From: Streptomyces dangxiongensis
Lineage (GTDB): Bacteria; Actinomycetota; Actinomycetes; Streptomycetales; Streptomycetaceae
DNA length: 64,000 nucleotides
NCBI RefSeq assembly: GCF_003675325.1
Contig: NZ_CP033073.1
Span: 3,348,001-3,412,000, forward strand
Reading direction: 5' to 3'
The position numbers and the translations under genes are program-made. Within the stretch, counting starts at the first letter, position 1. Every line of letters starts with the position of its first letter. Below are positions 1 through 11,276 of the stretch, piece by piece. A model generated the notes under the pieces. That model did not search any database. It saw only the letters and a list, made by a program, of their open reading frames with translations, and was not told the origin of the DNA.

Positions 1-216
1 GACCGAGATCCACGTCCACAGGTGCTGGGTCAGCGTGCGGTGTTCCGCGCCCCTGCCGAGCAGGCCGGTGAAGAGGACGACGCCGACCACGAAGGAGGCG
101 GTCGACAGGAGCGTGCCGATCCAGTGGCCGGCACGGTCGAGCCGTCGGCCACCGACCAGGAGGACGGCGGCTCCGAGCAGGGGCGCCGCGATGAGCAGCG
201 CGATCAGGTTCTCCAC
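1..216 (-). CDS. nuoL: NADH-quinone oxidoreductase subunit L, N-terminal fragment
   Basis: The first 72 codons of NuoL, the large antiporter-like membrane subunit of proton-pumping complex I; the rest lies outside the window. The start is taken as GTG at 216 (reads [20 protein letters not shown]), giving a hydrophobic first helix followed by a basic loop and a second hydrophobic stretch, as expected for the NuoL amino end. It follows nuoK by 15 bases on the same strand, the standard nuoK-nuoL order. Identification rests on position and the N-terminal helices, because the conserved core is not present here. Confidence 0.9.
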   Translation of the reverse strand, partial: MENLIALLIAAPLLGAAVLLVGGRRLDRAGHWIGTLLSTASFVVGVVLFTGLLGRGAEHRTLTQHLWTWISV

Positions 217-231
217 GATTCTTCCGACCCC

Positions 232-531
232 TTACAGCTTCATCAGGCTGGCGTCGTCGACCGAGGCCGAGTGGCGGGTGCGGAACAGCGACACGATGAT
301 CGCGAGACCCACCACGACCTCCGCGGCGGCGACGACCATCGTGAAGAAGGCGATGATCTGGCCGTCGAGGTTGCCGTGCATCCGGGAGAAGACGACGAAC
401 GCGAGGTTGCAGGCGTTCAGCATCAGTTCGACGCACATGAAGACCACGATGGCGTTGCGCCGGATCAGTACGCCGGTCGCGCCGATCGTGAACAGCAGGG
501 CGGCGAGGTAGAGGTAGTTGACCGGGTTCAC
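232..531 (-). CDS. nuoK: NADH-quinone oxidoreductase subunit K
   Basis: Small membrane subunit of complex I, 99 residues, the usual size. Three hydrophobic helices are visible. The second carries the conserved acidic residue in [18 protein letters not shown] (Glu about residue 35), and the third has the second conserved Glu in [11 protein letters not shown]; both are part of the proton path in this family. The GTG start at 531 overlaps the nuoJ stop by GTGA, so translation is probably coupled. A longer open frame upstream in another reading of this strand is a shadow of nuoJ. Confidence 0.97.
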   Translation of the reverse strand: MNPVNYLYLAALLFTIGATGVLIRRNAIVVFMCVELMLNACNLAFVVFSRMHGNLDGQIIAFFTMVVAAAEVVVGLAIIVSLFRTRHSASVDDASLMKL

Positions 532-1373
532 TTGGACGCCTCCTCGGGCCGCTTGAACGTCGCCGGTTCGACCGCCCTGCGCTCCAGGCGCTCCTCGGCC
601 CGCTGTTCCAGCGCCCGCAGGTCGTTCAGCGCCTCGGCGGACACGTCGCGGACCTGGCCGCGCTCGCGCAGCGTCTTGCTGACGGTCAGCTCGGACGGGG
701 TGCCGTCGGGGAGCAGGCCCGCGACGTCCACGGCGTTGTGCCGGGCGTAGACACCGGGAGCCGGCAGCGGCGGGATGTGGACGCCCTCGCGGATGCGCCG
801 TTCGGACAGCTCGCGCTGGCTCCTGGCCGGTTCGGTGCGCTCGCGGTGGGTGAGCACCATGGCGCCGACGGCGGCCGTGATCAGCAGGGCGCCGGTGATC
901 TCGAAGGCGAAGACGTACTTGGTGAAGATGAGGGTCGCCAGGCCCTCCACGTTCCCGTTCGCGTTCGCCCGGCCGGTGCCGGCGAACTCCTTCAGGGAGG
1001 CGTTGCCGATGCCGGCGAACAGCAGGACGCCGAAGCCGGCCCCGCACACGAGGGCCAGCCAGCGCTGGCCCTTGATGGTCTCCTTCAGTGAGTCCGCGGC
1101 CGTGACGCCGACGAGCATCACCACGAACAGGAACAGCATCATGATCGCGCCGGTGTAGACGACGATCTGGACGATCCCGAGGAAGTAGGCGCCGTTGGCG
1201 AGGTAGAAGACCGCCAGGACGATCATGGTGCCGGCGAGACAGAGCGCGCTGTGCACGGCCTTCTTCATGAGGACGGTGCACAGGGCGCCGATCACCGCGA
1301 CCGTGCCGAGGGCCCAGAACTGGAACGCCTCACCGGTGGAGGTCGTGTAGGCGGCGAGGTGCTGCGCGTTCAT
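528..1373 (-). CDS. nuoJ: NADH-quinone oxidoreductase subunit J
   Basis: Membrane subunit of complex I, 281 residues. Five hydrophobic helices occupy about residues 15-170, including the [20 protein letters not shown] stretch typical of NuoJ. The C-terminal 110 residues are charged and presumably cytoplasmic, a tail commonly longer in actinobacteria than in E. coli NuoJ (about 184 residues). The start is ATG at 1373 (MNAQHLAAY), which overlaps the nuoI stop as ATGA; the open frame continues upstream but only as an artefact of GC-rich nuoI. Confidence 0.96.
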   Translation of the reverse strand: MNAQHLAAYTTSTGEAFQFWALGTVAVIGALCTVLMKKAVHSALCLAGTMIVLAVFYLANGAYFLGIVQIVVYTGAIMMLFLFVVMLVGVTAADSLKETIKGQRWLALVCGAGFGVLLFAGIGNASLKEFAGTGRANANGNVEGLATLIFTKYVFAFEITGALLITAAVGAMVLTHRERTEPARSQRELSERRIREGVHIPPLPAPGVYARHNAVDVAGLLPDGTPSELTVSKTLRERGQVRDVSAEALNDLRALEQRAEERLERRAVEPATFKRPEEASK

Positions 1374-2020
1374 CCGCCGATCACCCTCTCCGAGGCCGGC
1401 TCCTCCTCGCCGAAGACGGACGTGGCCTCCTGCGGGACCTCGCCCCGGGAGACGGCGGTCTGCCGGACCGTGCCGGGCGCGGCCTGCGTCACCAGGCCGC
1501 GGTAGTAGTCCTGTTCGTCCGTGCCCGGGAAGATCGAGTGGGGCGTGTCGACCATGCCGTCCTCGAGGCCGGCGAGCAGTTGCTCCTTGGTGTAGATGAG
1601 GTTGGCGCGGCTGGAGTCGGCCAGTTCGAACTCGTTGGTCATCGTCAGCGCGCGCGTGGGGCACGCCTCGATGCACAGCCCGCACAGGATGCAGCGGGCG
1701 TAGTTGATCTGGTAGACGCGGCCGTACCGCTCGCCCGGCGAGTAGCGCTCCTCGTCGGTGTTGTCGGCGCCCTCCACATAGATGGCGTCGGCGGGGCAGG
1801 CCCAGGCGCACAGCTCGCAGCCGACGCACTTCTCCAGGCCGTCCGGATGGCGGTTGAGCTGGTGCCGTCCGTGGAACCGCGGAGCCGTGGTCTTCTTCTG
1901 CTCCGGGTACTGCTCGGTCAGCCGCTTTTTGAACATGGCCTTGAAGGTCACGCCGAAGCCGGCGACGGGGTTCTGGAAGCCGGGCTCGGTGTGCCCGGCC
2001 TCCTGAGGCTCCTCAGCCAT
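1370..2020 (-). CDS. nuoI: NADH-quinone oxidoreductase subunit I
   Basis: Peripheral-arm ferredoxin-like subunit carrying clusters N6a and N6b. Two classic 4Fe-4S motifs are present: [12 protein letters not shown] near residue 60 and [12 protein letters not shown] near residue 105. Both are required for electron transfer from NuoG toward NuoB. The start is set at ATG 2020 (MAEEPQEAG), preceded by a good GGAGGC ribosome site; an upstream in-frame ATG at 2080 has no such site and would overlap nuoH more deeply. At 216 residues it is within the normal range for actinobacteria. It overlaps the end of nuoH. Confidence 0.96.
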   Translation of the reverse strand: MAEEPQEAGHTEPGFQNPVAGFGVTFKAMFKKRLTEQYPEQKKTTAPRFHGRHQLNRHPDGLEKCVGCELCAWACPADAIYVEGADNTDEERYSPGERYGRVYQINYARCILCGLCIEACPTRALTMTNEFELADSSRANLIYTKEQLLAGLEDGMVDTPHSIFPGTDEQDYYRGLVTQAAPGTVRQTAVSRGEVPQEATSVFGEEEPASERVIGG

Positions 2021-3377
2021 CGGACGCCTCCTTTCCATCCGTAGATCCGTCACTGACAGTGTCCGGCCCACCACTGACAATCAGCTCCCGCTCGCGGTGC
2101 GGGCGGCGCCTCGGCACCGGCGGCAGCTCCTGTCCGGGCAGCGGCGGTACGGGGAATCCGCCCGCCATCGGGTCGAACGCCGGCTGCTGCTCGGCGGGTT
2201 GTCCGGCGCTCTTCGCCTTGTCGCGGAACATGTCGGCGATGAAGGAGATCAGCAGCAGGGCCAGGAGACCGCCGCCCACGTAGAGGGCGATGTCGGCGAA
2301 GCCGTAGTTCTCGTTGTGCAGCGCCCGTACGGTCGCGACCAGCATCAGCCAGGTCACGGAGACCGGGATGAGGACCTTCCAGCCGAGCTTCATGAGCTGG
2401 TCGTAGCGGACGCGGGGCAGCGTGCCGCGCAGCCAGATGAAGAAGAACAGCAGGAGCTGCACCTTGATGACGAACCAGAGCAGTGGCCACCAGCCGTGGT
2501 TCGCGCCCGCCCAGAAGCCGCTGATCGGCCAGGGGGCGCGCCAGCCGCCGAGGAACAGGGTGGTCGACACGGCCGAGACGGTCACCATGTTGACGTACTC
2601 GGCGAGCATGAACATCGCGAACTTGATGGACGAGTACTCGGTGTTGAAGCCGCCGACCAGGTCGCCCTCGGACTCCGGCATGTCGAAGGGGGCGCGGTTG
2701 GTCTCGCCGACCATCGTGACGATGTAGAGGATGAAGGAGACCGGCAGCAGCGCGATGTACCAGCGGTCGTGCTGCTGCGCCACGATCGTGGACGTCGACA
2801 TCGAGCCCGAGTACAGGAACACGGAGGCGAACGCGGCGCCCATGGCGATCTCGTAGGAGATCATCTGGGCGCAGGAGCGCAGGCCGCCCAGCAGCGGGTA
2901 GGTGGAGCCGGAGCTCCAGCCCGCCAGGACGATGCCGTAGATGCCGACGGAGGCGATCGCGAGGATGTAGAGCATCGCGATCGGCAGGTCGGTGAGCTGC
3001 ATCGTGGTGCGGTGGCCGAAGATCGAGATCTCGTTGCCGGCGGGGCCGAAGGGGATCACCGCGATCGCCATGAAGGCCGGGATGGCCGCGACGACCGGCG
3101 CGAGGACGTAGACGACCTTGTCCGCGCGCTTGACGATGAGGTCTTCCTTGAGCATCAGCTTCACGCCGTCGGCGAGCGACTGGAGCATGCCCCAGGGGCC
3201 GTGCCGGTTGGGGCCGATGCGTAGCTGCATCCAGGCGACGACCTTGCGTTCCCAGACGATGGAGAACAGCACGGTCACCATCAGGAACGCGAAGCAGAAC
3301 ACCGCCTTGACGACGACCAGCCACCAGGGGTCGCGGCCGAACATCGAGAGGTCTTCAGCGGCGAGGTACCCGCTCAT
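2013..3377 (-). CDS. nuoH: NADH-quinone oxidoreductase subunit H
   Basis: Membrane subunit at the junction with the peripheral arm, forming part of the quinone site. The 454-residue product has about eight or nine hydrophobic helices up to residue 375. The conserved cytoplasmic loops [20 protein letters not shown] and [11 protein letters not shown] are clear NuoH signatures, the latter lining the quinone chamber. A proline-rich, charged tail of about 80 residues follows the last helix and is longer than in proteobacterial NuoH. ATG at 3377 overlaps the nuoG stop as ATGA. Confidence 0.97.
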   Translation of the reverse strand: MSGYLAAEDLSMFGRDPWWLVVVKAVFCFAFLMVTVLFSIVWERKVVAWMQLRIGPNRHGPWGMLQSLADGVKLMLKEDLIVKRADKVVYVLAPVVAAIPAFMAIAVIPFGPAGNEISIFGHRTTMQLTDLPIAMLYILAIASVGIYGIVLAGWSSGSTYPLLGGLRSCAQMISYEIAMGAAFASVFLYSGSMSTSTIVAQQHDRWYIALLPVSFILYIVTMVGETNRAPFDMPESEGDLVGGFNTEYSSIKFAMFMLAEYVNMVTVSAVSTTLFLGGWRAPWPISGFWAGANHGWWPLLWFVIKVQLLLFFFIWLRGTLPRVRYDQLMKLGWKVLIPVSVTWLMLVATVRALHNENYGFADIALYVGGGLLALLLISFIADMFRDKAKSAGQPAEQQPAFDPMAGGFPVPPLPGQELPPVPRRRPHRERELIVSGGPDTVSDGSTDGKEASDG

Positions 3378-5878
3378 GCCTCCACCTCCTTGGGGGCCGC
3401 TTCGGCGGGTGCCGCCGGGCCGATGCGGACGAGGGAGCCGGGCCGGGCCCCGGTGCCGGAGGCCACGCCGGGGCCGGCGGAGTTCAGCGGGAGCCAGACC
3501 ACCCGGTCGGGCATGTCGGTGATCTGGACGGGGAGTTCCACGGAGCCGGCGGGGCCGGTGACGGCCAGGAGGCCGCCGTTGCCGACGCCTGCCTCGGCGG
3601 CCGTCGCGGCGGACACGCGCGCGCGTGCGGCGTGCCGGGTGCCGGCCAGCGCCTCGTCGCCCTCCTGGAGGACACCTTGGTCGAGCAGCAGCCGGTGCCC
3701 GGCGAGCACGGCCTCGCCGGCGGCCGGGCGGGGCAGTACGCCCGCGGACTCCGTGGGCGCGGCGGCCCGGGGGCCGTCCCAGGGGCCGAGCCGGTCGATC
3801 TCCGCGCGCGTGGTGTGCAGGTCGGGCAGCCCCAGGTGGACGTCCATGGCGTCGGCGAGCATGTGCAGCACGCGCGTGTCGGCCGGTGCGAGCCGGCGGG
3901 TCATCTGGTCGGGCTTGAGCGCGGCGTCGAAGAAGCGCACCCTGCCCTCCCAGTTGAGGAAGGTGCCCGCCTTCTCGGCGACCGCGGCGACCGGCAGGAC
4001 CACGTCGGCGTGCTCGGTGACCTCGCTGGGCCGCAGTTCGAGCGACACCAGGAAGCCGACGTTCGCGAAGGCCTCACGCGCGCGTGCCGGGTCGGGAAGG
4101 TCGGCGACCTCCACCCCGGCGACCAGGAGCGCGGAGAGTTCACCGCTGGCGGCGGCGTCCACGATCTGGTGGGTGTCGCGGCCGTAGCGCGGCGGGAGTT
4201 CGGCGAGGCCCCAGACGGTGGCGACCTCCTCCCGGGCCCGCGGGTCGGTCGCGGGGCGGCCTCCCGGCAGCAGCGACGGCAGCGCACCGGCCTCGACGGC
4301 GCCGCGCTCGCCGGCCCGGCGCGGGATCCACACCAGGTCGGCGCCGGTCGCGGTGGCGGCGCGCAGCGCGGCGGTGAGGCCGCCCGCCACGCCGGCCAGC
4401 CGCTCGCCCACGACGATGACCGCGCCCTGCGTGCGCAGCGCCTCGGCGGCGTGGGAGCCGGGCCCCTCCAGTCCGGTGCCGCTCGCGAGGGCGTCCAGCC
4501 ACTCGGGCTCGGTGCCGGGCGCGGCCGGCAGCAGCATGCCGCCCGCCTTCTCCAGGCCCCGGGTGGCGTGTGTGGCCAGCGAGAACACCCGCTGCTTGCG
4601 CTTGCGCCAGGCCTTGCGCAGCCGCAGGAAGACGCCGGGCGCCTCCTCCTCCGACTCGAAGCCGACGAGCAGGACGGCGGGCGCGTTCTCCAGGGAGGTG
4701 TAGGTGACGCCCGTACCGTCGAGGTCACGGCCGTGGCCGGCCACCCGGGCCGCCAGGAAGTCGGCCTCCTCGCCGCTGTGCACGCGCGCGCGGAAGTCGA
4801 TGTCGTTCGTGTCGAGCGCCACGCGCGCGAACTTGCTGTACGCGTAGGCGTCCTCGACGGTGAGCCGGCCGCCGGTGAGGACGCCGGCCCGGGAGCGGGC
4901 GGCGCTCAGGCCCTGTGCGGCCGCTTCCAGCGCCTCGGGCCAGGAGGCGGGTTCCAGGACGCCGTCGGCGTTGCGGACCAGCGGGGTCTGAAGCCGGTCG
5001 CGCTGCTGCGCGTAGCGGAACGCGAAGCGTCCCTTGTCGCAGATCCACTCCTCGTTGACCTCGGGGTCGTCGGCGGCGAGCCGCCGCATGACCTTGCCGC
5101 GCCGGTGGTCGGTGCGGGTGGCGCAGCCGCCGGAGCAGTGCTCACAGACCGAGGGCGAGGAGATCAGGTCGAAGGGGCGGGAGCGGAAGCGGTAGGCCGC
5201 CGAGGTGAGGGCGCCGACCGGGCAGATCTGGATGGTGTTGCCGGAGAAGTACGACTCGAACGGGTCGCCCTCGCCGGTGCCGACCTGTTGCAGCGCGCCC
5301 CGCTCGACCAGTTCGATCATCGGGTCGCCCGCGACCTGGTTGGAGAAGCGGGTGCAGCGGGCGCACAGCACGCACCGCTCGCGGTCCAGCAGGACCTGGG
5401 TGGAGATCGCTACGGGCTTCTCGTAGGTGCGTTTCCTGCCGTCGAAGCGGGACTCGGCGTTGCCGTGCGACATGGCCTGGTTCTGGAGCGGGCACTCGCC
5501 GCCCTTGTCGCAGACCGGGCAGTCCAGCGGGTGGTTGATGAGCAGCAGCTCCATCACCCCGTGCTGGGCCTTCTCGGCGACCGGTGAGGTGAGGTGGGTC
5601 TTGACGACCATGCCGTCGGTGCACGTGATCGTGCAGGACGCCATCGGCTTGCGCTGGCCCTCGACCTCGACGATGCACTGGCGGCAGGCGCCGGCCGGGT
5701 CCAGCAGGGGGTGGTCGCAGAACCGCGGGATCTCGATGCCGAGCTGTTCGGCGGCCCGGATGACCAGGGTGCCCTTGGGCACGCTGATCTCGGCGCCGTC
5801 GATCGTCAGGGTGACGAGGTCCTCCGGTGGAACCGCCGGCCGGCCCCCTCCGGTGGGGGCGCTGGTGGTCACGGTCAT
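3374..5878 (-). CDS. nuoG: NADH-quinone oxidoreductase subunit G
   Basis: Largest peripheral subunit (834 residues), carrying several iron-sulfur clusters. In order: a 2Fe-2S domain with Cys at about 54, 65, 68 and 83; the His-Cys3 motif [14 protein letters not shown]; a 4Fe-4S motif [14 protein letters not shown]; then a molybdopterin-oxidoreductase-like Fe4S4 domain with [15 protein letters not shown] (the cluster N7-type Cys set) and a long, degenerate molybdopterin-binding region. The C-terminal part is alanine-rich and less conserved. Start at 5878 ([10 protein letters not shown]) overlaps nuoF as ATGA. A 651-codon open frame on the opposite strand is a codon-bias shadow. Confidence 0.97.
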   Translation of the reverse strand: MTVTTSAPTGGGRPAVPPEDLVTLTIDGAEISVPKGTLVIRAAEQLGIEIPRFCDHPLLDPAGACRQCIVEVEGQRKPMASCTITCTDGMVVKTHLTSPVAEKAQHGVMELLLINHPLDCPVCDKGGECPLQNQAMSHGNAESRFDGRKRTYEKPVAISTQVLLDRERCVLCARCTRFSNQVAGDPMIELVERGALQQVGTGEGDPFESYFSGNTIQICPVGALTSAAYRFRSRPFDLISSPSVCEHCSGGCATRTDHRRGKVMRRLAADDPEVNEEWICDKGRFAFRYAQQRDRLQTPLVRNADGVLEPASWPEALEAAAQGLSAARSRAGVLTGGRLTVEDAYAYSKFARVALDTNDIDFRARVHSGEEADFLAARVAGHGRDLDGTGVTYTSLENAPAVLLVGFESEEEAPGVFLRLRKAWRKRKQRVFSLATHATRGLEKAGGMLLPAAPGTEPEWLDALASGTGLEGPGSHAAEALRTQGAVIVVGERLAGVAGGLTAALRAATATGADLVWIPRRAGERGAVEAGALPSLLPGGRPATDPRAREEVATVWGLAELPPRYGRDTHQIVDAAASGELSALLVAGVEVADLPDPARAREAFANVGFLVSLELRPSEVTEHADVVLPVAAVAEKAGTFLNWEGRVRFFDAALKPDQMTRRLAPADTRVLHMLADAMDVHLGLPDLHTTRAEIDRLGPWDGPRAAAPTESAGVLPRPAAGEAVLAGHRLLLDQGVLQEGDEALAGTRHAARARVSAATAAEAGVGNGGLLAVTGPAGSVELPVQITDMPDRVVWLPLNSAGPGVASGTGARPGSLVRIGPAAPAEAAPKEVEA

Positions 5879-7221
5879 GCGTTCACCTCCGGGCGGTCCG
5901 CCCAGGCCGTCGACTTGGCCGGGTCCAAGGGGCAGCCCCGGCCCGTGATGTGCTGTTCGTACTCCTCGCGGAAGTACTTGAGCGAGGAGAAGATCGGGGA
6001 CGCGGCGCCGTCACCGAGGGCGCAGAAGGACTTGCCGTTGATGTTGTCGGCGATGTCGGCGAGCTTGTCGAGGTCGGCCATGCTGCCCTTGCCGGCCTCG
6101 ATGTCCCGCAGCAACTGCACCAGCCAGTACGTCCCTTCTCGGCAGGGTGTGCACTTGCCGCAGGACTCGTGGGCGTAGAACTCGGTCCAGCGGGTCACCG
6201 CCCGCACCACGCAGGTCGTCTCGTCGAAGCACTGCAGGGCCTTCGTGCCGAGCATGGAGCCCGCGGCGCCCACCCCTTCGTAGTCGAGGGGGACGTCGAG
6301 GTGTTCGTCGGTGAACATCGGTGTCGAGGAGCCGCCCGGCGTCCAGAACTTCAGGCGGTGCCCGGGGCGCATGCCGCCGCTCATGTCGAGGAGCTGGCGG
6401 AGCGTGATGCCGAGCGGGGCCTCGTACTGGCCGGGGCTCGCGACGTGGCCGCTGAGCGAGTAGAGCGTGAAGCCCGGGGACTTCTCACTGCCCATCGACC
6501 TGAACCATTCCTTGCCGTGTCGCAGGATGGCGGGAACCGACGCGATCGACTCGACGTTGTTCACCACAGTGGGACAGGCGTAGAGGCCTTCCACCGCGGG
6601 GAAGGGGGGGCGGAGTCGCGGTTGACCACGGCGGCCTTCGAGCGAGTCGAGCAGCGCGGTCTCCTCACCGCAGATGTACGCGCCGGCGCCGGCGTGCACG
6701 GTGAGTTCGAGGTCGAGTCCGCTGCCCAGGATGTTCTCGCCGAGGTAGCCGGCCTCGCGGGCCTCGCGCACGGCCTCGTGCAACCGCCGCAGAACGGGGA
6801 CGACCTCTCCCCGCAGATAGATGAAGGCGTGCGACGACCTGATGGCGTAACACGCGATCACGATGCCCTCGATGAGGCTGTGCGGGTTCGCGAAGAGGAG
6901 CGGGATGTCCTTGCAGGTGCCCGGTTCCGACTCGTCGGCGTTGACAACCAGATAGTGCGGTTTCCCATCGCCCTGGGGGATGAACTGCCATTTCATCCCG
7001 GTCGGGAATCCTGCGCCGCCCCGGCCGCGCAGCCCGGAGTCCTTGACGTACGCGATGACGTCGTCCGGGGACATGGCGAGCGCCTTGCGGAGCCCCTCGT
7101 ACCCCTCGTGTCCGCGGTAGACCTCCAGGGTCCAGGACCGGTCCTCGTCCCAGAAGGCCGACAGCACGGGTGCGAGCAGCTTCTCCGGGCTGGTGTCCTT
7201 CACCTCGGGTACCACGGTCAT
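5875..7221 (-). CDS. nuoF: NADH-quinone oxidoreductase subunit F (NADH/FMN binding)
   Basis: Entry point of electrons: binds NADH and FMN and carries 4Fe-4S cluster N3. Visible motifs are the glycine-rich FMN/NADH loop [13 protein letters not shown] near residue 63, the [19 protein letters not shown] flavin-site segment, and [12 protein letters not shown] plus a later Cys (FCALGDGA) for the cluster. 448 residues, normal length. ATG 7221 (MTVVPEVKD) overlaps the nuoE stop; the frame is open far upstream but the extra protein is nuoE read out of frame. Confidence 0.97.
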   Translation of the reverse strand: MTVVPEVKDTSPEKLLAPVLSAFWDEDRSWTLEVYRGHEGYEGLRKALAMSPDDVIAYVKDSGLRGRGGAGFPTGMKWQFIPQGDGKPHYLVVNADESEPGTCKDIPLLFANPHSLIEGIVIACYAIRSSHAFIYLRGEVVPVLRRLHEAVREAREAGYLGENILGSGLDLELTVHAGAGAYICGEETALLDSLEGRRGQPRLRPPFPAVEGLYACPTVVNNVESIASVPAILRHGKEWFRSMGSEKSPGFTLYSLSGHVASPGQYEAPLGITLRQLLDMSGGMRPGHRLKFWTPGGSSTPMFTDEHLDVPLDYEGVGAAGSMLGTKALQCFDETTCVVRAVTRWTEFYAHESCGKCTPCREGTYWLVQLLRDIEAGKGSMADLDKLADIADNINGKSFCALGDGAASPIFSSLKYFREEYEQHITGRGCPLDPAKSTAWADRPEVNA

Positions 7222-8108
7222 CACTCCCCCTCCTCTGCGGTGGGCCCTGCCGGGTGGGCGGGGTCGGAGGCCGATGTGTCCTGCGGCGCGTCGTGGGAGC
7301 TGAGGTGCTCGGCCGGCGACGGCTCGTGCGCCGCCCGGTCGTGCGGTTCCCCCGACGCTCCCGTCCCGTGCGGGCCGCCGTCCCGCGGGTGCACCACGCG
7401 CGCGGGTGCGGTCTCTCCCTTTGCCAGGCGGAGGCCCACCAGCGACGCCGGGCCCGCGCTGCCGCCCTCCTCGACGGCCCCGGGCCGCTCGTCGGGGAAG
7501 CCGGCCAGGATCCGGGCGGTCTCCTTGAAGGTGCACAGCCGGGCGCCACGGGTGGGCTGTACGGGCCGTCCCGCGCGGAGGTCGTCCACCAGGCGCCTGG
7601 CGCTGGAGGGGGTCTGGTTGTCGAAGAACTCCCAGTTGACCATCACGACCGGCGCGAAGTCGCAGGCCGCGTTGCACTCGATGTGCTCCAGCGTGACCTT
7701 GCCGTCGTCGGTGGTCTCGCCGTTGCCGACGCCCAGGTGCTCCTGGAGGGTCTCGAAGATGGTGTCGCCGCCCATGACGGCGCAGAGCGTGTTGGTGCAC
7801 ACGCCGACCTGGTAGTCGCCGGAGGCCTTGCGCCGGTACATGGTGTAGAAGGTGGCGACCGCGGTGACCTCGGCGGTGGTCAGACCGAGGATGTCCGCGC
7901 AGAAGCGCATGCCGGTGCGCGTGACGTGGCCCTCCTCCGACTGCACGAGGTGGAGCAGCGGCAGCAGGGCGGACCGGGAGTCGGGGTAGCGGGCGATCAG
8001 CTCGCGCGCGTCCGCCTCCAGCCGGGTCCGGACGTCGTCCGGGTACGCGGGGGCGGGCAGCTCGGGCATGCCCAGGCTGACGCCCCGCTCCGAGGAAGAG
8101 GTGGTCAC
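7221..8108 (-). CDS. nuoE: NADH-quinone oxidoreductase subunit E
   Basis: 24-kDa-type thioredoxin-fold subunit with 2Fe-2S cluster N1a, partner of NuoF. Cluster ligands are visible as [11 protein letters not shown] and [14 protein letters not shown]. The catalytic-fold part ends near residue 215. An unusual Pro/His/Asp-rich, low-complexity tail of about 80 residues follows, so the protein (295 residues) is longer than most NuoE homologues (160-240). The GTG start at 8108 (reads [12 protein letters not shown]) overlaps the nuoD stop as GTGA. Confidence 0.95.
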   Translation of the reverse strand: MTTSSSERGVSLGMPELPAPAYPDDVRTRLEADARELIARYPDSRSALLPLLHLVQSEEGHVTRTGMRFCADILGLTTAEVTAVATFYTMYRRKASGDYQVGVCTNTLCAVMGGDTIFETLQEHLGVGNGETTDDGKVTLEHIECNAACDFAPVVMVNWEFFDNQTPSSARRLVDDLRAGRPVQPTRGARLCTFKETARILAGFPDERPGAVEEGGSAGPASLVGLRLAKGETAPARVVHPRDGGPHGTGASGEPHDRAAHEPSPAEHLSSHDAPQDTSASDPAHPAGPTAEEGE

Positions 8109-9445
8109 CGGTCGACGCCTCCCATCACGGGGTCGATGGATGCGACGGCGACGATGACGTCGGCGACCTGGCCGCCCTCGCACATCGCCGCCATGGCCTG
8201 AAGGTTGGTGAAGGACGGGTCGCGGAAGTGGACCCGGTAGGGGCGGGTGCCGCCGTCGGAGACGGCGTGCACGCCGAGTTCGCCCTTCGGGGACTCCACG
8301 GCCGCGTACACCTGTCCCGGCGGGACGCGGAAGCCCTCGGTGACCAGCTTGAAGTGGTGGATCAGGGCCTCCATGGAGGTGCCCATGATCTTCTTGATGT
8401 GGTCGAGGGAGTTGCCGAGTCCGTCGGGTCCCAGGGCGAGCTGGGCGGGCCAGGCGATCTTCTTGTCGGCGACCATGACGGGGCCGGGCTGGAGCCGGTC
8501 CAGGCACTGCTCGATGATCCTCAGGGACTGGCGCATCTCCTCCAGGCGGATGAGGAAGCGGCCGTAGGCGTCGCAGCTTTCGGTGGTGGGGACGTCGAAG
8601 TCGTACGTCTCGTAGCCGCAGTACGGCTGTGCCTTGCGCAGGTCGTGGGGCAGGCCGGTGGAGCGCAGGATCGGGCCGGTGGCACCGAGGGCCATGCAGC
8701 CGGCCAGGTCGAGGTAGCCGATGTCCTGCATACGGGCCTTGAAGATGGGGTTTCCGGTGGCGAGCTTGTCGTACTCCGGGAGGTTCTTGTTCATCTTCTT
8801 CACGAACTCGCGGATCTGGTCCACCGCGCCGGGCGGGAGGTCCTGGGCGAGTCCGCCGGGCCGGATGTACGCGTGGTTCATGCGCAGGCCGGTGATCAGC
8901 TCGTAGAGGTCGAGAATCATTTCACGATCACGGAAGCCGTAGATCATGATCGTGGTGGCGCCCAGTTCCATGCCGCCGGTGGCGATGCACACCAGGTGGG
9001 AGGAGAGCCGGTTCAGCTCCATCAGGAGCACCCGGATGATCGTGGCGCGCGCGGTGATCCGGTCCTCGATGCCGAGGAGCTTCTCGACGGCGAGGCAGTA
9101 GGCGGTTTCATTGAAGAAGGACGTCAGGTAGTCCATGCGCGTGACGAAGGTGGTGCCCTGCGTCCACGTGCGGTACTCGAGGTTCTTCTCGATGCCGGTG
9201 TGCAGGTAGCCGATGCCGCAGCGGGCCTCGGTGACCGTCTCGCCGTCGATCTCGAGGATCAGGCGGAGCACTCCGTGGGTGGACGGGTGCTGGGGACCCA
9301 TGTTGACGACGATGCGCTCGTCGTCGGCGCGCGCCGCGGACCGGACGACCTCGTCCCAGTCGCCACCGGTGACCGTGTACACGGTGCCCTCGGTGGTCTC
9401 GCGCGCCGAGGCGGCGGAGGCCGCGGATGCTGACTGCGTGCTCAC
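8105..9445 (-). CDS. nuoD: NADH-quinone oxidoreductase subunit D
   Basis: 49-kDa-type subunit that, with NuoB, forms the quinone reduction site; it is related to the large subunit of NiFe hydrogenases. Recognisable segments are [16 protein letters not shown] near residue 38 (quinone-binding His), [15 protein letters not shown] and [13 protein letters not shown], ending in the typical DPVMGGVDR terminus. 446 residues. GTG at 9445 (reads [16 protein letters not shown]) overlaps nuoC as GTGA. The N-terminal 25 residues are an Ala/Ser-rich extension. Confidence 0.97.
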   Translation of the reverse strand: MSTQSASAASAASARETTEGTVYTVTGGDWDEVVRSAARADDERIVVNMGPQHPSTHGVLRLILEIDGETVTEARCGIGYLHTGIEKNLEYRTWTQGTTFVTRMDYLTSFFNETAYCLAVEKLLGIEDRITARATIIRVLLMELNRLSSHLVCIATGGMELGATTIMIYGFRDREMILDLYELITGLRMNHAYIRPGGLAQDLPPGAVDQIREFVKKMNKNLPEYDKLATGNPIFKARMQDIGYLDLAGCMALGATGPILRSTGLPHDLRKAQPYCGYETYDFDVPTTESCDAYGRFLIRLEEMRQSLRIIEQCLDRLQPGPVMVADKKIAWPAQLALGPDGLGNSLDHIKKIMGTSMEALIHHFKLVTEGFRVPPGQVYAAVESPKGELGVHAVSDGGTRPYRVHFRDPSFTNLQAMAAMCEGGQVADVIVAVASIDPVMGGVDR

Positions 9446-10212
9446 GAGTACGACCTCCGCTGGTCCGGAGCCGGGATCTGGGCGCCCTTGTACTCGACGG
9501 CGATCCCGCCGAGGGGGTAGTCCTTGCGCTGGGGGTGGCCCTGCCAGTCGTCCGGCATCATGATCCGGGTGAGGGCCGGGTGGCCGTCGAAGACGATCCC
9601 GAAGAAGTCGTACGTCTCGCGCTCGTGCCAGTCGTTCGTCGGGTAGACGGAGACCAGGGACGGGATGCGCGGGTCGCTGTCGGGGGCGCCGGCTTCGAGG
9701 CGGATCAGCCGGTTGTGGGTGATCGAACGCAGGTGGTAGACGGCGTGCAGTTCGCGGCCCTTGTCCTGCGGGTAGTGGACGCCGCTGACGCCGGTGCACA
9801 GTTCGAAGCGCAGCGCCGGGTCGTCGCGCAGGGTGCGTGCGACGAGGAGCAGGTGCTCGCGTTCGATGTGGAAGGTCAGCTCGCCGCGGTCGACGACCGT
9901 CCTCTCGATGGCGTTCTCCGGGAGGAGTCCCTGTTCCTCCAGGGCGCCTTCCAGCTCGTCGGCGACTTCGTCGAACCAGCCGCCGTAGGGGCGGGCCGTC
10001 GGTCCCGGGAGTCGGACCGAGCGGACCAGGCCGCCGTAGCCGGAGGTGTCGCCGCCGTTGTTCGCGCCGAACATGCCGCGCTGGACGCGGATCTCCTCGC
10101 CTCCCTGGCCGCGCCGGCCGGGGAGGTTGGAGGCGGAGAGGTCGTTCTCGGGGTTGACCCCGTTCCCGGCCCCGTTCGCTCCGGCGCCGTGGGTGCCGTT
10201 CGCGTCGCTCAC
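9442..10212 (-). CDS. nuoC: NADH-quinone oxidoreductase subunit C
   Basis: 30-kDa-type peripheral subunit of complex I with no cofactor. The conserved C-terminal signature [20 protein letters not shown], followed by [16 protein letters not shown], is present around residues 185-235. The first 45 residues are Gly/Asn-rich and likely flexible. 256 residues; GTG at 10212 overlaps the nuoB stop as GTGA. nuoC and nuoD are separate genes here, unlike the fused nuoCD of E. coli. Confidence 0.96.
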   Translation of the reverse strand: MSDANGTHGAGANGAGNGVNPENDLSASNLPGRRGQGGEEIRVQRGMFGANNGGDTSGYGGLVRSVRLPGPTARPYGGWFDEVADELEGALEEQGLLPENAIERTVVDRGELTFHIEREHLLLVARTLRDDPALRFELCTGVSGVHYPQDKGRELHAVYHLRSITHNRLIRLEAGAPDSDPRIPSLVSVYPTNDWHERETYDFFGIVFDGHPALTRIMMPDDWQGHPQRKDYPLGGIAVEYKGAQIPAPDQRRSYS

Positions 10213-10763
10213 CGCAGCAGCCCCTTCATCTCGATCGTGGGCAGGGCCTTGAGCGCCGCCTCCTCCGCCTCGCGGGCCGCTTCCTCGGCGTTCACGCCGA
10301 GCTTGGCGGTCCGGATCTTCTGGTGGAGCTTGAGGATCGCGTCCATCAGCATCTCGGGGCGGGGCGGGCAGCCCGGCAGGTAGATGTCGACCGGGACGAT
10401 GTGGTCGACGCCCTGGACGATCGCGTAGTTGTTGAACATGCCGCCCGAGGAGGCGCAGACGCCCATGGAGATCACCCACTTGGGGTTGGGCATCTGGTCG
10501 TAGACCTGCCTCAGGACCGGCGCCATCTTCTGGCTGACCCGGCCGGCGACGATCATCAGGTCGGCCTGGCGCGGTGAGCCGCGGAAGACCTCCATGCCGA
10601 AGCGGGCCAGGTCGTAGCGGCCGGCGCCGGTGGTCATCATCTCGATGGCGCAGCAGGCGAGGCCGAAGGTGGCCGGGAAGACGGATGCCTTGCGCACCCA
10701 GCCCGCGGCCTGCTCGACGGTGGTGAGCAGGAATCCGCTCGGCAGCTTTTCTTCGAGTCCCAT
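10209..10763 (-). CDS. nuoB: NADH-quinone oxidoreductase subunit B
   Basis: PSST-type subunit carrying the last cluster, N2, beside the quinone site. The tandem-cysteine motif [11 protein letters not shown] near residue 38 and the later Cys residues (VGRVS...[10 protein letters not shown] and LPGCPPRPE) supply the N2 ligands. 184 residues, standard length. It starts 15 bases after nuoA and overlaps nuoC. Confidence 0.97.
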   Translation of the reverse strand: MGLEEKLPSGFLLTTVEQAAGWVRKASVFPATFGLACCAIEMMTTGAGRYDLARFGMEVFRGSPRQADLMIVAGRVSQKMAPVLRQVYDQMPNPKWVISMGVCASSGGMFNNYAIVQGVDHIVPVDIYLPGCPPRPEMLMDAILKLHQKIRTAKLGVNAEEAAREAEEAALKALPTIEMKGLLR

Positions 10764-10778
10764 GTCTTTAAAGGCCCC

Positions 10779-11138
10779 TCAGTCCCATTCCAGGCCGCCG
10801 CGCCGCCATACGTACGCGTACGCGACGAAGACGGTGAGCACGAAGAGCAGCATCTCCACGAGCCCGAAGATCCCCAGGGCGTCGAAGGTGACGGCCCAGG
10901 GGTAGAGGAAGACGATCTCGATGTCGAAGACGATGAAGAGCATCGCCGTCAGGTAGTACTTGATGGGGAAGCGCCCGCCGCCGGCCGGCGTGGGGGTCGG
11001 CTCGATGCCGCACTCGTAGGCTTCGAGCTTGGCGCGGTTGTACCGCTTCGGACCGATCAGCGTGGCCATGACCACGGAGAAGATCGCAAAGCCTGCCCCG
11101 AGGGCTCCCAGTACGAGGATGGGCGCATACGCGTTCAC
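10779..11138 (-). CDS. nuoA: NADH-quinone oxidoreductase subunit A
   Basis: First gene of the complex I operon; small membrane subunit of 119 residues with three hydrophobic helices. The conserved loop KLEAYECGIEPTP and the acidic helix FIVFDIEIVFLYPWAV (conserved Asp/Glu) identify NuoA. The start is GTG at 11138, preceded by a purine-rich GAGGAGCGAGGAG ribosome site. All following nuo genes are overlapping or separated by 15 bases or fewer, so this is one transcription unit driven from the region around 11200-11350. Confidence 0.97.
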   Translation of the reverse strand: MNAYAPILVLGALGAGFAIFSVVMATLIGPKRYNRAKLEAYECGIEPTPTPAGGGRFPIKYYLTAMLFIVFDIEIVFLYPWAVTFDALGIFGLVEMLLFVLTVFVAYAYVWRRGGLEWD

Positions 11139-11244
11139 CGCTCCTCGCTCCTCTCAGTCGGCACTGACTGCTGGCGGTTGGCCGGGCCCGCGTCCGCTCA
11201 CCGGTCCCCCGGGCCCCGCTCGTCCCGAGCGAAGATCGAGAACA

Positions 11245-11260
11245 TGTGAAGCAGGTCACA
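11245..11260. promoter_or_regulatory. Rex/CRP-type operator before nuoA
   Basis: Palindrome TGTGAAGCAGGTCACA. It has the TGTGA-N6-TCACA form shared by Rex operators (TGTGAA-N4-TTCACA, one base off here) and also matches the GTG-N6-GNCAC pattern published for Streptomyces CRP. From memory, Rex, the NADH/NAD+ sensor, has been reported upstream of nuoA in S. coelicolor, so the position is meaningful. It lies about 17 bases downstream of a possible TAGGAT -10 element on the minus strand, where a repressor would block initiation. Confidence 0.6.
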
Positions 11261-11276
11261 AGCCCAACTGCCTCGC

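Noticed and set aside
3632..5587. Plus-strand open frame of 651 codons opposite nuoG
   Set aside because: It mirrors nuoG codons with third-position GC bias, has no ribosome site, and its translation is Arg/Gly/Ala-rich and family-less. The same applies to long antisense frames opposite nuoD, nuoF, hemL, resB and the kinase.
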